Source: Dictyobacter vulcani
GTDB lineage: Bacteria; Chloroflexota; Ktedonobacteria; Ktedonobacterales; Ktedonobacteraceae
Length of the DNA stretch: 64,000 nt
Direction: 5' to 3'
Assembly (NCBI RefSeq): GCF_008974265.1
Contig: NZ_BKZW01000001.1
Coordinates: 2,790,001 to 2,854,000 of the forward strand
The translations under genes and the position numbers were made by a program. Below are positions 55,364 through 63,723 of the stretch, one piece after another (the stretch's first letter is position 1; the number at the start of each line of letters is the position of its first letter). The notes beneath the pieces are model-generated. The model saw only the letters and a list, made by a program, of their open reading frames with translations, had not been told where the DNA came from and searched no databases.

Positions 55364-55397
55364 ATATCCGTGGACATGCACTGATGTCCACGGATAT
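55364..55397. terminator. terminator after glmS
   Basis: A 14-base perfect stem ATATCCGTGGACAT / ATGTCCACGGATAT with a six-base loop, nine bases after the glmS stop codon. The T-run lies on the plus-strand side, so the hairpin rather than a classic T-run would end glmS. Confidence 0.7.
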
Positions 55398-55405
55398 TTT
55401 TTGTT

Positions 55406-57274
55406 TTATTCTACGGTGACGGATTTGGCGAGGTTGCGTGGTTGGTCTACGTTGCAGCCTCGGGCGATGGCGATATGGTAGGCGAAGAGCTGCAGGGGTA
55501 TCGAGGCCAGCAGGGGACTGAAGACTTCGAGCGTGGCCGGGACATACATGATGTCGTCGGCGTGCTGGCGAATGTTTTCGTCTCCTTCGGTGGCGACGAC
55601 GATGATGTGGGCGTCGCGGGCCCGTACTTCCTGGATGTTGCTGACCACTTTCTCATAGACATGGGAGGCGGTGGCGATACCGACCAGGGGCGTCTCGGCG
55701 TCGAGCAGGGCGATGGAGCCGTGCTTGAGTTCTCCGGCTGGGAAGCCTTCGGCGTGGATGTAGGAGATCTCTTTGAGTTTGAGCGCGCCTTCGAGGGCGG
55801 TGGGATAGCCGACGCCACGGCCGATGAACATGATGCTGCTGATGTGCGCCATGCGTTTGGCCAGGGGCTCGATGACGTCATCCGCGCTGGTGGCCTGCTG
55901 AAGAATATGGCGGATCTGGTTCGGCAGTTGCTCCATGGCGGTCAGGAATTCGCGCATCTGCTCAGGCTGGATGCGACCACGGCTCTGGCCCAGGTAGAGT
56001 CCGAGCATGTAGAGCACGGCGACCGAGCTGACAAAGGATTTGGTGGCGACGACGCAGATCTCGGGTCCGGCCTGCAGGTAGAAGACTGCGTCGGCCAGGC
56101 GTGTGATGGCGCTGGAGACGACGTTGGTGACGGCGATCACCGGGGCTCCACGTTCGCGAGCCTGGCGAATGCCGACCAGCGTATCGGCGGTCTCACCGGA
56201 TTGCGTGATTGCGATACACAGCGTCTCGGGTCCGACAATCGGATCGCTATAGCGGAACTCGGCGGCAGTCACCGTCTCAACCGGGATGCGTGCCCACTTC
56301 TCGATGGCATACTTGGCGATCATGCCCACGTGATAGGAGCTACCACAGGCCACAATCAGGATGCGCTGGATGTTATTCAGGAGTCCCGCATGCTCCATGC
56401 GCTCAAGTTCTGACAGGTGCAGGGCACCATCGCGCACACGGCCCGTCAGAGCCCGCTGAAGAGCTTCTGGCTGCTCATGAATCTCTTTGAGCATGAAGTG
56501 CGGATAACCGCCCTTCTCGGCCGCCTCAATGTCCCAGTCGACGATCATCGGCTCGCGCTCAATCTCTGTACCGTAGAGCGTGGTCAATTTGACACCCTGG
56601 GGGCGCAACTCGGCCACTTCGCCCTCTTCCAGGATCAGGATGCGGCGTGTATGTTTGAGGATGGCGGGAATATCCGAGGCCAGGAACTGCTGGTTCTCAC
56701 TGAGTCCGACTATCAATGGACCGGCGCAGCGGGCACCGACCAGTAGATCAGGATGCTCCTGGCTCACCACACCGATGGAATAGGCACCGGTCACGCGTTG
56801 CAGGGCCGTGCGTACGGCCAGCACCAGATCATGATTGGCGGCACCGAAGTACTCGCGCTCAATCAGGTGGGCCAGCACCTCGCTATCGGTCTCCGACTTG
56901 AAGCTATGACCATCCTTCTGCAGTTCGAGGCGCAGCTCGGCATAATTCTCAATGATGCCATTATGCACAACCGTCAGGCTGCCAGTGCAATCGGGATGAG
57001 GATGGGCGTTCGTGTCATTTGGTCGACCATGGGTCGCCCAGCGCGTATGGCCGATACCGAGGGTGCTATCACCGGGGCGATCACCATTTTCAACGGTCGC
57101 CACCAGATTCGCAATCTTGCCTGCCCGACGATGGAGATCAATCGTACCTGAAGAATTTAAAACCGCAATGCCGGCCGAATCATAGCCGCGATATTCCAGT
57201 TTGGAGAGGCCATCAAGCAATATGGAAGTAACATCGGTCTCAACTGAGCCGACGTAGCCAATGATACCGCACAT
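55406..57274 (-). CDS. glmS: glutamine--fructose-6-phosphate aminotransferase (isomerizing)
   Basis: Makes glucosamine-6-phosphate, the first step of UDP-GlcNAc and peptidoglycan synthesis. 622 residues. The N-terminal glutaminase has Cys2 (MCGIIGYVGS), YRGYDSAGIA and GHTRWATHG. The two SIS domains contain VACGSSYHVG, AITQSGETADT and EGFPAGELKHGSIALLD, and the protein ends NLAKSVTVE, the usual C-terminal loop. The 5' leader holds a glmS ribozyme (57325-57480), so its mRNA is expected to self-cleave when GlcN6P is high. Confidence 0.97.
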   Translation of the reverse strand: MCGIIGYVGSVETDVTSILLDGLSKLEYRGYDSAGIAVLNSSGTIDLHRRAGKIANLVATVENGDRPGDSTLGIGHTRWATHGRPNDTNAHPHPDCTGSLTVVHNGIIENYAELRLELQKDGHSFKSETDSEVLAHLIEREYFGAANHDLVLAVRTALQRVTGAYSIGVVSQEHPDLLVGARCAGPLIVGLSENQQFLASDIPAILKHTRRILILEEGEVAELRPQGVKLTTLYGTEIEREPMIVDWDIEAAEKGGYPHFMLKEIHEQPEALQRALTGRVRDGALHLSELERMEHAGLLNNIQRILIVACGSSYHVGMIAKYAIEKWARIPVETVTAAEFRYSDPIVGPETLCIAITQSGETADTLVGIRQARERGAPVIAVTNVVSSAITRLADAVFYLQAGPEICVVATKSFVSSVAVLYMLGLYLGQSRGRIQPEQMREFLTAMEQLPNQIRHILQQATSADDVIEPLAKRMAHISSIMFIGRGVGYPTALEGALKLKEISYIHAEGFPAGELKHGSIALLDAETPLVGIATASHVYEKVVSNIQEVRARDAHIIVVATEGDENIRQHADDIMYVPATLEVFSPLLASIPLQLFAYHIAIARGCNVDQPRNLAKSVTVE

Positions 57275-57324
57275 GGAGGTGGTACCTTTCTTTAATTGTA
57301 ATAAAACAACAGGTTTTACTACAT

Positions 57325-57480
57325 CACTGAGAACGGTTTGTCCTGGTCGTTACCGGCAGGCATTGTGTGTTCTCTTCGCAGGGGCGTGATCACCCCTGGA
57401 GGCTCCCCGCTGACAATTCCGAACGGCCTCCTCCTCGTCAACCGAACATCCTCCTCTAGTTCGGTCCATGCGCTACTCGA
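57325..57480 (-). ncRNA. glmS self-cleaving ribozyme in the glmS leader
   Basis: Read on the minus strand, the leader contains AGCGCATGGACCGAAC, then the hallmark GTTGACGAGGAGGAGG. A GGGGAGCCTCC segment and a hairpin AGGGGTGATCACGCCCCT follow, then a 3' pseudoknot/P4 region. AGCGC (cleavage between A at 57474 and G at 57473) and GUUGACGAGG are the conserved core of the glmS ribozyme, which uses GlcN6P as cofactor. GAAC/GTTC closes P2. The element lies about 50-200 bases before the glmS start in the correct orientation. The exact 3' border is approximate. Recognition is by sequence pattern, not by a covariance model. Confidence 0.93.
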
Positions 57481-57781
57481 AACAACTACATCATAATACG
57501 TATTGAAGTATATCATTACAGGAGTGTTGATTGTGTGTTTGCCTGGTTATGGTTCGGGATAATAGGAAATATGGTTCAGTCCCTCCTTCACCGGCTTGCT
57601 GCACTGATGCCGAGTCGCTGAGCTCCGGATGAGCTCAATAATGGTCGAGCAGGTGTTATTTTCTCCACCTGCTCAACAGTATCCACCGCCAGCGCCTCGT
57701 GACCTCCTGGTAATATAGACAGGCCCAAAAACCGTCTTCTTGTACAGTGCGACGCTGGCAAAAATCGACTATACTACCTGA

Positions 57782-57939
57782 TAGAAGAAATAAAATTGTC
57801 AGACTTCAGACTTTGTGCGCAAAGTCGCCATGAATTTAAGAAATATCTTTCCGGGAGAATTAGAAGAAATAAAATTGTCAGACTTCAGACTTTGTGCGCA
57901 AAGTCGCCATGAATTTAAGAAATATCTTTCCGGGAGAAT
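57782..57939 (+). repeat. exact 79-bp tandem duplication in the leader of an ABC exporter gene
   Basis: Copies at 57782-57860 and 57861-57939 are identical. Each has a hairpin GACTTTG-TGCG-CAAAGTC. 79 is not divisible by three. The true start of the gene (57947) is just after the second copy, so the duplication lies in the 5' untranslated leader and not in the protein. It may change mRNA folding or duplicate a regulator site. Confidence 0.9.
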
Positions 57940-57946
57940 TACAGGT

Positions 57947-59959
57947 ATGGGTTTTCATCGCATGGGAGGGGGGATGTCCTCCTATTTAGAGGAGCAGAAG
58001 CTTCGTGGTCGCAAGACCGATGTGCGGACAGTCAGGCGTGTGGCCGAAGCCTTCAGGCCATATAAATGGCAAGTGTTCCTGGTCTTCATCGCCATCATCC
58101 TGACCACCGGGTTAGGACTGATCAATCCACTCATGATCCAGCGCATCTTTGACGATGCCATCTCAAAAAACAACATGTCCCTGCTGATCATCTATGTGAT
58201 CATCATGATCGTCACCCCGATTGTCACCGGCCTGATCGGCGTCTGGCAATCCTATTTGAATAATATTATCGGCCAGCGCGTGATGCGCGACTTCCGCAAT
58301 CGGCTCTTTCAGCATCTGCAGAGCATGTCCCTACGCTTCTTCACTGCTACCCGCACCGGCGAGATCCAGTCGCGGCTCTCCAACGATGTCAACGGCGTGC
58401 AATCGGTGGTCACCAACACCGCCACCAGCATCGTCTCAAACATCGCCATTGTTGCCAGCACCATCATTGCGATGACGGTGCTTAGTCGACTACTCACCCT
58501 GATCTCATTAGGACTGCTGCCCCTCTTCCTGTGGATCACGCTCAAAGTTGGTAATGCGCGTCGTGTTACCAGCAAAGAGACACAGCAGACCCTGGCTTCA
58601 CTGACCGCCATGATGCAGGAGACCCTCTCCGTCAGTGGTATCCTCTTAATGAAAACCTTTGGTCGCCAGAAATACGCGCAAGAGCTATTCGAGAACGAGA
58701 ACCAGAAACTTACCGAGCTAGAAGTACGCCAGCAAATGATTGGCCGCTGGTTCTTCATGTCCATCAACATCTTCTTCTCAATCATCCCGGCCGTCGTCTA
58801 CCTGGTCGCGGGCGCGCAGATCATCTCGCACAGCGATTCATTTATGACCTTCGGTAAGATCGTCGCCTTCACCACCCTGCAAGGCCGCATCTTCTTCCCG
58901 ATCGCCCAGCTCCTCTCCATCCAGGTCGAAGTCCAGGGCTCGCTGGCCCTCTTTGACCGTATATTCGAGTATCTGGACATCCCGATCGAGATCAAAGACA
59001 AACCCGACGCCCTGCGCCTCAATCCCGAGGAATCCCGTGGGATGGTTACCTTCAAGAACGTGGCCTTCAGCTACAAAAAGGACCTGCCCGACGTGCTGGC
59101 CCCCTTGCCGGAAGCCGATGGCGCGAAAAATGGGAGTAATGGAAAAAAAGGTAAGCGTGGCCTCTTTGGCCGTCGCCTGCCCGCCGATGCCATGCCCATT
59201 GTAGACACAGACATCGAGCAGCAGAACGGCCATAGCGCCGACGGGCCACGCCAGACGCTGCAGAACATCTCCTTTGAGATAGAGCCCGGCCAACTCGCCG
59301 CCCTCGTTGGACCCAGCGGTGCCGGTAAGACCACCATGACCTATATGGTGCCGCGCCTCTATGATGTGGATGAAGGGGCCGTGGAGATTGATGGTCATAA
59401 CGTCAAAGATATCGCCCTGAGTTCCCTTGGAGAATTGATCGGAGTCGTCACGCAGGAAACCTATCTGCTGCACTCCTCGGTGCGTGACAACCTGCTCTAT
59501 GCCCGTGCCGACGCCACCGATGAAGAGATGATCGCCGCCGCCAAAGCCGCCGCCATCCATGAGCGCATCATGGAACTGGCCGACGGCTACGACACCATCG
59601 TTGGTGAGCGCGGCTACCGACTCTCAGGCGGAGAAAAGCAACGCATCGCCATCGCCCGCGTCATCCTCAAGAATCCGCGCATCCTGATCCTGGACGAAGC
59701 CACCAGCGCCCTGGATACCCATTCCGAGCGCCTGATCCAGTCCGCGCTTGAACCGCTGATGCAAGGCCGCACCACGCTGGCCATTGCCCACCGCCTCTCA
59801 ACCATCCTATCGGCGGACGTTATCCTGGTGGTAGACAAAGGCCGCATCGTCGAGCGCGGCACCCACGCCGAACTGCTCGCCCGAAACGGAGCCTACGCCC
59901 GCCTCTACAACGAACAATTCAGCCAGGCCATCCTGCCCGAACCCGAAACCATCCCGTAG
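57947..59959 (+). CDS. ABC exporter, fused membrane and ATPase domains (MsbA/LmrA type)
   Basis: 670 residues from the ATG at 57947 (GGGAGAA upstream). The N-terminal membrane domain (about 30-330) has six spans. The ATPase has Walker A GPSGAGKTT, Q-loop VTQETYLL, signature LSGGEKQRIAIARVI, Walker B ILILDEATSALD and H-loop IAHRLST. Between the A-loop strand (NVAFSYKK) and the next strand (TLQNISFEIEPGQ) is an insertion of about 45-50 residues, Gly/Lys/Asp-rich, which is unusual. Drug, lipid or peptide export is possible; substrate unknown. Homodimer expected. Confidence 0.92.
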   Translation: MGFHRMGGGMSSYLEEQKLRGRKTDVRTVRRVAEAFRPYKWQVFLVFIAIILTTGLGLINPLMIQRIFDDAISKNNMSLLIIYVIIMIVTPIVTGLIGVWQSYLNNIIGQRVMRDFRNRLFQHLQSMSLRFFTATRTGEIQSRLSNDVNGVQSVVTNTATSIVSNIAIVASTIIAMTVLSRLLTLISLGLLPLFLWITLKVGNARRVTSKETQQTLASLTAMMQETLSVSGILLMKTFGRQKYAQELFENENQKLTELEVRQQMIGRWFFMSINIFFSIIPAVVYLVAGAQIISHSDSFMTFGKIVAFTTLQGRIFFPIAQLLSIQVEVQGSLALFDRIFEYLDIPIEIKDKPDALRLNPEESRGMVTFKNVAFSYKKDLPDVLAPLPEADGAKNGSNGKKGKRGLFGRRLPADAMPIVDTDIEQQNGHSADGPRQTLQNISFEIEPGQLAALVGPSGAGKTTMTYMVPRLYDVDEGAVEIDGHNVKDIALSSLGELIGVVTQETYLLHSSVRDNLLYARADATDEEMIAAAKAAAIHERIMELADGYDTIVGERGYRLSGGEKQRIAIARVILKNPRILILDEATSALDTHSERLIQSALEPLMQGRTTLAIAHRLSTILSADVILVVDKGRIVERGTHAELLARNGAYARLYNEQFSQAILPEPETIP

Positions 59960-59966
59960 GTTCGAG

Positions 59967-60092
59967 CCTTGAGCTCGATTAACCACTCACGCGTATGATT
60001 GGTGCCTTGAGCTCGATTAACCACTCACGCGTATGATTGGTGCCTTGAGCTCGATTAACCACTCACGCGTATGATTGGTGCCTTGCGGTCGA
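59967..60092 (+). repeat. 38-bp tandem repeat after the ABC exporter
   Basis: Unit beginning CCTTGAGCTCGATTAACCAC, period 38 (copies start at 59967, 60005, 60043; a fourth partial at 60081). Three identical full copies. The first follows a family B-like stub (GTAGGTTCGAGCC), so the array grew from a repeat unit. Confidence 0.88.
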
Positions 60093-60113
60093 TGAATCCC
60101 GCCGCCCGTACAA

Positions 60114-61310
60114 TTAGGTGCGGGCGGTGGTGGTGACGGGGGACCAGGTTTTGCCGCCATTGGTGGTTTGATAGAGTTGGGTCGTATCGGCTTTGGTGCT
60201 GCCGATCGCCCAGCCGTTGTTGGTGGTAATGAATTGCAGGGAGCTCACGTTGACCACATCGCCACCCAGTTGGGAAAGATGATCCCAGGTTTTACCACTA
60301 TCTCTGGTGCTATAGATGCTGCCACCCTTGTTGTCGCTCCCCACGGCCCAGCCCTGATTGCCATCGATAAAGCTGACGGTGGCGGTAATGCTGGTGTTGG
60401 GTGCGCTATTATTCCAGGTAACGCCGCCATCATGGGTGGTGTAGATAAGCGCGGCATGGCCATTATCAGCGAGTTCAGCCGGCATCACCCCATCATTTTG
60501 CGTACTGAACATTGGCGGAAACGTGCGGATGGTGCTCTCATTCGGGGCCGTCAACGTCTGTTGTTTCCAGGTATTGCCGCCATCTTTCGTGTGATAGAAG
60601 AAAGGCGTCTTGTCGCCAGCAGTGGTACCGGTGATCCAGCCCTGATTGATATCACTAAAGCTGAGACCAGTTTTATCGCCGGCTAGTGGTAACGTGTTGG
60701 CATTGCTTGTATTCGGTTGATCAACATTATTGATCTGGATCCAATCCTGGCCACCATCCAGGGTTGAAAGAACTGCGATCGGTTGATTATTATCAGCGCT
60801 ATTAGCGGTCTTCAGCAGGAGCCAGCCGTTTTGTGGATTAATAAAATTGATACCCGTCACATCCTGACCGGTCAGCGGTAGTGGCGACTCCAGCCAGAAA
60901 TCCCCACCCGTATATGTGCGCCAGATCGAGATCTTATCATTGACGCGACCCGCGATCCAGGCATTCTCCGCATCCAGAAAAGTCGCCGTGCCAAAAGTCG
61001 GGACTGGCTCCCGGACAGCAGGACTGACATCGTGCCACTGAGTTGTGCCGGTGGTGGTGTGTAGCACATGGCCATCCTGTGTCACTGCCCATCCCGTCTG
61101 AGCATCCAACATATGGATCGTGCGCAGCGTTACCGCCTGGCTCGGACCCGGAGTCGGGGTTGGCACATGAGCAACCACCGTCGTATCCTGATCAGGATTA
61201 TCCGTCAAACTACAGCCGGTCAATCCCAGCAGACAAACTATCAATAGAGCAGGAAACAGCAATGACCATGAGCCACCGCGTGCCCGTCTACGATTATGTG
61301 GACTATGCAT
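60114..61310 (-). CDS. lipoprotein with YCF48/BNR-like propeller repeats
   Basis: 398 residues from the ATG at 61310, with AAAAGGAA eight bases upstream; the earlier ATG at 61331 would add 7 residues. Lipobox GLTGC near residue 33. The outer part is built of repeats such as LDAQTGWAVTQDGHVLHTTTGTTQW, DSIYSTRDSGKTWDHL, NNGWAIGSTKADTTQLYQTTNGGKTW. These are YCF48/sortilin-type (Vps10-like) beta-propeller blades. A binding or assembly role on the cell surface is typical. Enzyme activity is not implied. Confidence 0.82.
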   Translation of the reverse strand: MHSPHNRRRARGGSWSLLFPALLIVCLLGLTGCSLTDNPDQDTTVVAHVPTPTPGPSQAVTLRTIHMLDAQTGWAVTQDGHVLHTTTGTTQWHDVSPAVREPVPTFGTATFLDAENAWIAGRVNDKISIWRTYTGGDFWLESPLPLTGQDVTGINFINPQNGWLLLKTANSADNNQPIAVLSTLDGGQDWIQINNVDQPNTSNANTLPLAGDKTGLSFSDINQGWITGTTAGDKTPFFYHTKDGGNTWKQQTLTAPNESTIRTFPPMFSTQNDGVMPAELADNGHAALIYTTHDGGVTWNNSAPNTSITATVSFIDGNQGWAVGSDNKGGSIYSTRDSGKTWDHLSQLGGDVVNVSSLQFITTNNGWAIGSTKADTTQLYQTTNGGKTWSPVTTTART

Positions 61311-61331
61311 ACAGTAATTCCTTTTTATCAT

Positions 61332-61806
61332 AAGAAATAGAATCCGTAAAAATACAGGTACTTGCTTGTATTGTATGTGCCATGCGGCATAATTACAATC
61401 GAATAGAGAATAAGATAGTTGATAGCAGTGCGTCGTTATCGTTCGCTCGCGAAAAATCCTCTCACATAATCAACGTATGTTGTAGCAACGAACTAACGTT
61501 TCGCCAGAGATATCCAACTTTCTCCATCAAAGAGCGTAGATACTTACAGAATCATGAAGCCGTACCACCAGGGCTGCCGGTACGAGAGGTTTATGAGAGG
61601 GTATGGTATACTCTATCGGGGAACGCCCAACTCTCTGTAAGCCTTATACGTAGATAAAGTAAACGACCTGAAGAGTCGTATAAGCATACCTCTTTTTTTA
61701 CACGGATGCCTGCAAAGCCAGGAGATACTCCTGGTACAATAATGAATGACTATGGCAGGTAGAGATAGCAGAAAAACAAGTGAAAAGCTACGTTGGAGGA
61801 TAACGG
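61332..61806. other. divergent intergenic region
   Basis: 475 bases with a family A repeat at 61558-61590 and an inverted CTTATACG / CGTATAAG pair at 61643-61686. No gene beyond 90 codons looks real. The right end holds a weak purine-rich stretch (TTGGAGGA) before 61807. Confidence 0.45.
61558..61590. repeat. family A short palindromic repeat
   Basis: AGCCGTACCACCAGGGCTGCCGGTACGAGAGG-type unit; CCGTACC and GGTACG pair around the GCTGCC core. Confidence 0.6.
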
Positions 61807-63498
61807 ATGGATGCCCGCTTTTATAATTCAGAGGATATAGATATTGAGCGATTAGCTACAGATGTTGCAAATGTCTATATCGCACAGGGCTATCAGGCAC
61901 AACATTTTGGCAATCGAGATCAGATGCTTGTTCAAATCAAGAAGGGCGGAGATTTCGAGGCGATTATTGGCATGCAGGCGGCAATCTCGCTGACCATTCA
62001 GCATACAGCGGGTGGAACATTAGCGATGATTGGCCGGCAACGCTGGGTAGATAAAGCAGCGGTTGGTGCCGTGGGTATTGTCGCCTTTCCGGTTCTCTGG
62101 CCGCTGGCCTTAACCGCTGGTGCGGGTGCCTGGCGTCAGGCCAGTATGGGTAATCAAGCGTTGAACCTGGTGGATGGTCTCGTGCGTCAGCAGCGTCCAG
62201 GTATTCAGGCTGGTCCGCTTCCAACGTACCTGGTGCCGCAGATCCAGCAGCAATGGGGCCAGCCTAATCAGCCCCAACAGCAGCAAATTCCTTATTATAT
62301 TCCGTCCAACACGGTTGTGGAGGAGGCCTCGGTGCCCCCGGCCATGTTGCCCATGCCCAACCAGGCCTCAACATCGGGCCTACGCTGTGCGCACTGTAAC
62401 ACACCCTACGAGCCAGGAGACACCTTCTGTTCCGGTTGTGGGCGTGCCCTGACGGCAGCAAAGCACTACTGTCCTAACTGCAATTCTGAGCTGAAGGACG
62501 GGACATCGTTCTGTCCCAAGTGCGGAGCCTCAACTTTTACCAGCCAGTCTGGTGTGCAGTCCTCCATCCCAAAGCCAGGACCAGCACCGCAGCCACCGCG
62601 CTATACACCGCCTTCGCAACCGCCCGCGTATCAGCCCCCGACGCCGACCTATACGCCACCGGTTGAGCCAGCCAAACCGACCTACACACCGCCTGCGGCC
62701 CCACAGACTCCGGTGTATACGCCGCCACCCGTGCCAACCTATACACCACCAACGCCGCAGACGCCTGCTCAGGCTCCACAGCCACAGATCTACTATACGC
62801 CTATCAGCCAGCAGCAGACCGAGGCCCAGCCTAAGCCCCAGCAGCCACCGGAGCAATATTATGTGCCCCCGGTCACGCAGGAGCCAACCATTAAGCCGCA
62901 GCCGAAAGTGACGATGATGCCCGGCACACAACGCCAGGAGCCACCGCCACCCCAGAAGCCACGGCCACAAAAGCAATACTACATTCCATCCAATCCTGAT
63001 GCGCTTAAAGCCCAGCAGGAGGTCGATAACCAGGCCACGCTACCCAGTTCGGACGCGCAGACTATCGCCGGACAGCCCACGCTGCCTGCTCAGCCAGCCC
63101 AATCAGACGCGCCAACCATCTCTGGACAGCCCACGATGCCTGCCCGGTCAGCCCAATCAGACGCGCAGGACACAGCACCATGGGGCACACTGACCTTTGA
63201 CGGCAACGGCCAGCAGATCCAGCTAAGAGGTGCAGAAGCCGTGGTTGGTCGCTATGATCACGATCTGGGTGGAGAACAGCCAGCCGTTGATCTCAGTAGA
63301 TTTGATGCCGCCGACACCGTCTCGCGGGTCCATGCCACCTTCGAGCATTCCGGCGACCAATATACCCTGACCGACCTCAACAGCACCAACGCCACCCGTA
63401 TCAACGGCAAGCGCCTGGTGCCTGACACCGCGACACCGATTAATGATGGCGACAACCTGCAATTCGGCAAAATCACCTGCACCTTCAAAAAGAACTAG
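61807..63498 (+). CDS. zinc-ribbon and FHA domain protein
   Basis: 563 residues. The N-terminal 110 residues are a globular region with one hydrophobic stretch (VGAVGIVAFPVLWPLALTAGAGA). Residues about 195-245 hold two zinc ribbons (CAHCNTPYEPGDTFCSGCG and CPNCNSELKDGTSFCPKCG). A Pro/Gln/Thr-rich linker follows (about 250-450). The C-terminal FHA domain (about 470-563) has VVGRYDHDL, SRVHATFEH and LTDLNSTNATRING, which bind phosphothreonine. It probably works with a Ser/Thr kinase, but none is in the window. Strong terminator follows. Confidence 0.88.
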   Translation: MDARFYNSEDIDIERLATDVANVYIAQGYQAQHFGNRDQMLVQIKKGGDFEAIIGMQAAISLTIQHTAGGTLAMIGRQRWVDKAAVGAVGIVAFPVLWPLALTAGAGAWRQASMGNQALNLVDGLVRQQRPGIQAGPLPTYLVPQIQQQWGQPNQPQQQQIPYYIPSNTVVEEASVPPAMLPMPNQASTSGLRCAHCNTPYEPGDTFCSGCGRALTAAKHYCPNCNSELKDGTSFCPKCGASTFTSQSGVQSSIPKPGPAPQPPRYTPPSQPPAYQPPTPTYTPPVEPAKPTYTPPAAPQTPVYTPPPVPTYTPPTPQTPAQAPQPQIYYTPISQQQTEAQPKPQQPPEQYYVPPVTQEPTIKPQPKVTMMPGTQRQEPPPPQKPRPQKQYYIPSNPDALKAQQEVDNQATLPSSDAQTIAGQPTLPAQPAQSDAPTISGQPTMPARSAQSDAQDTAPWGTLTFDGNGQQIQLRGAEAVVGRYDHDLGGEQPAVDLSRFDAADTVSRVHATFEHSGDQYTLTDLNSTNATRINGKRLVPDTATPINDGDNLQFGKITCTFKKN

Positions 63499-63526
63499 CC
63501 GCCATCGAGTCGTACATGACATCAGT

Positions 63527-63574
63527 GGTCCTGTCGCTTTTCCTGATCAGGAAAAGCGACAGGACCCTTTTTTT
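63527..63574 (+). terminator. rho-independent terminator, perfect palindrome
   Basis: GGTCCTGTCGCTTTTCCTGA and its exact complement form a 40-base palindrome followed by T7. It ends the FHA-protein transcript. Confidence 0.93.
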
Positions 63575-63723
63575 GTCTGTAGAAACCGGAGGTCATAGAA
63601 GCGTGCCACTTGCTTGATTGTGCTGTATGATTGTAGGTATAGATCATGGTATGCTTATGCATAGATTTATTTATTTTTTAGTCCAGCAACATCATTACAA
63701 TCAGAAAAAGGACACAGACTGCC

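Noticed and set aside
55442-56413. Open frame of 323 codons on the plus strand inside glmS
   Set aside because: It is the reverse shadow of a well-conserved gene. Its composition is Asp/Gly/Val-rich with no recognisable family.
57815-57946. N-terminal extension of the ABC exporter through the 79-bp duplication
   Set aside because: The frame is open, but the duplication is not a multiple of three, the residues differ in the two copies, and ATG 57947 has its own ribosome site.
58838-59560. Open frame of 240 codons antisense to the ABC exporter
   Set aside because: It mirrors conserved ATPase motifs on the other strand and has no start signals.
59967-60092. CRISPR array
   Set aside because: Units are directly joined with no unique spacers and no cas genes are near, so it is a tandem repeat.
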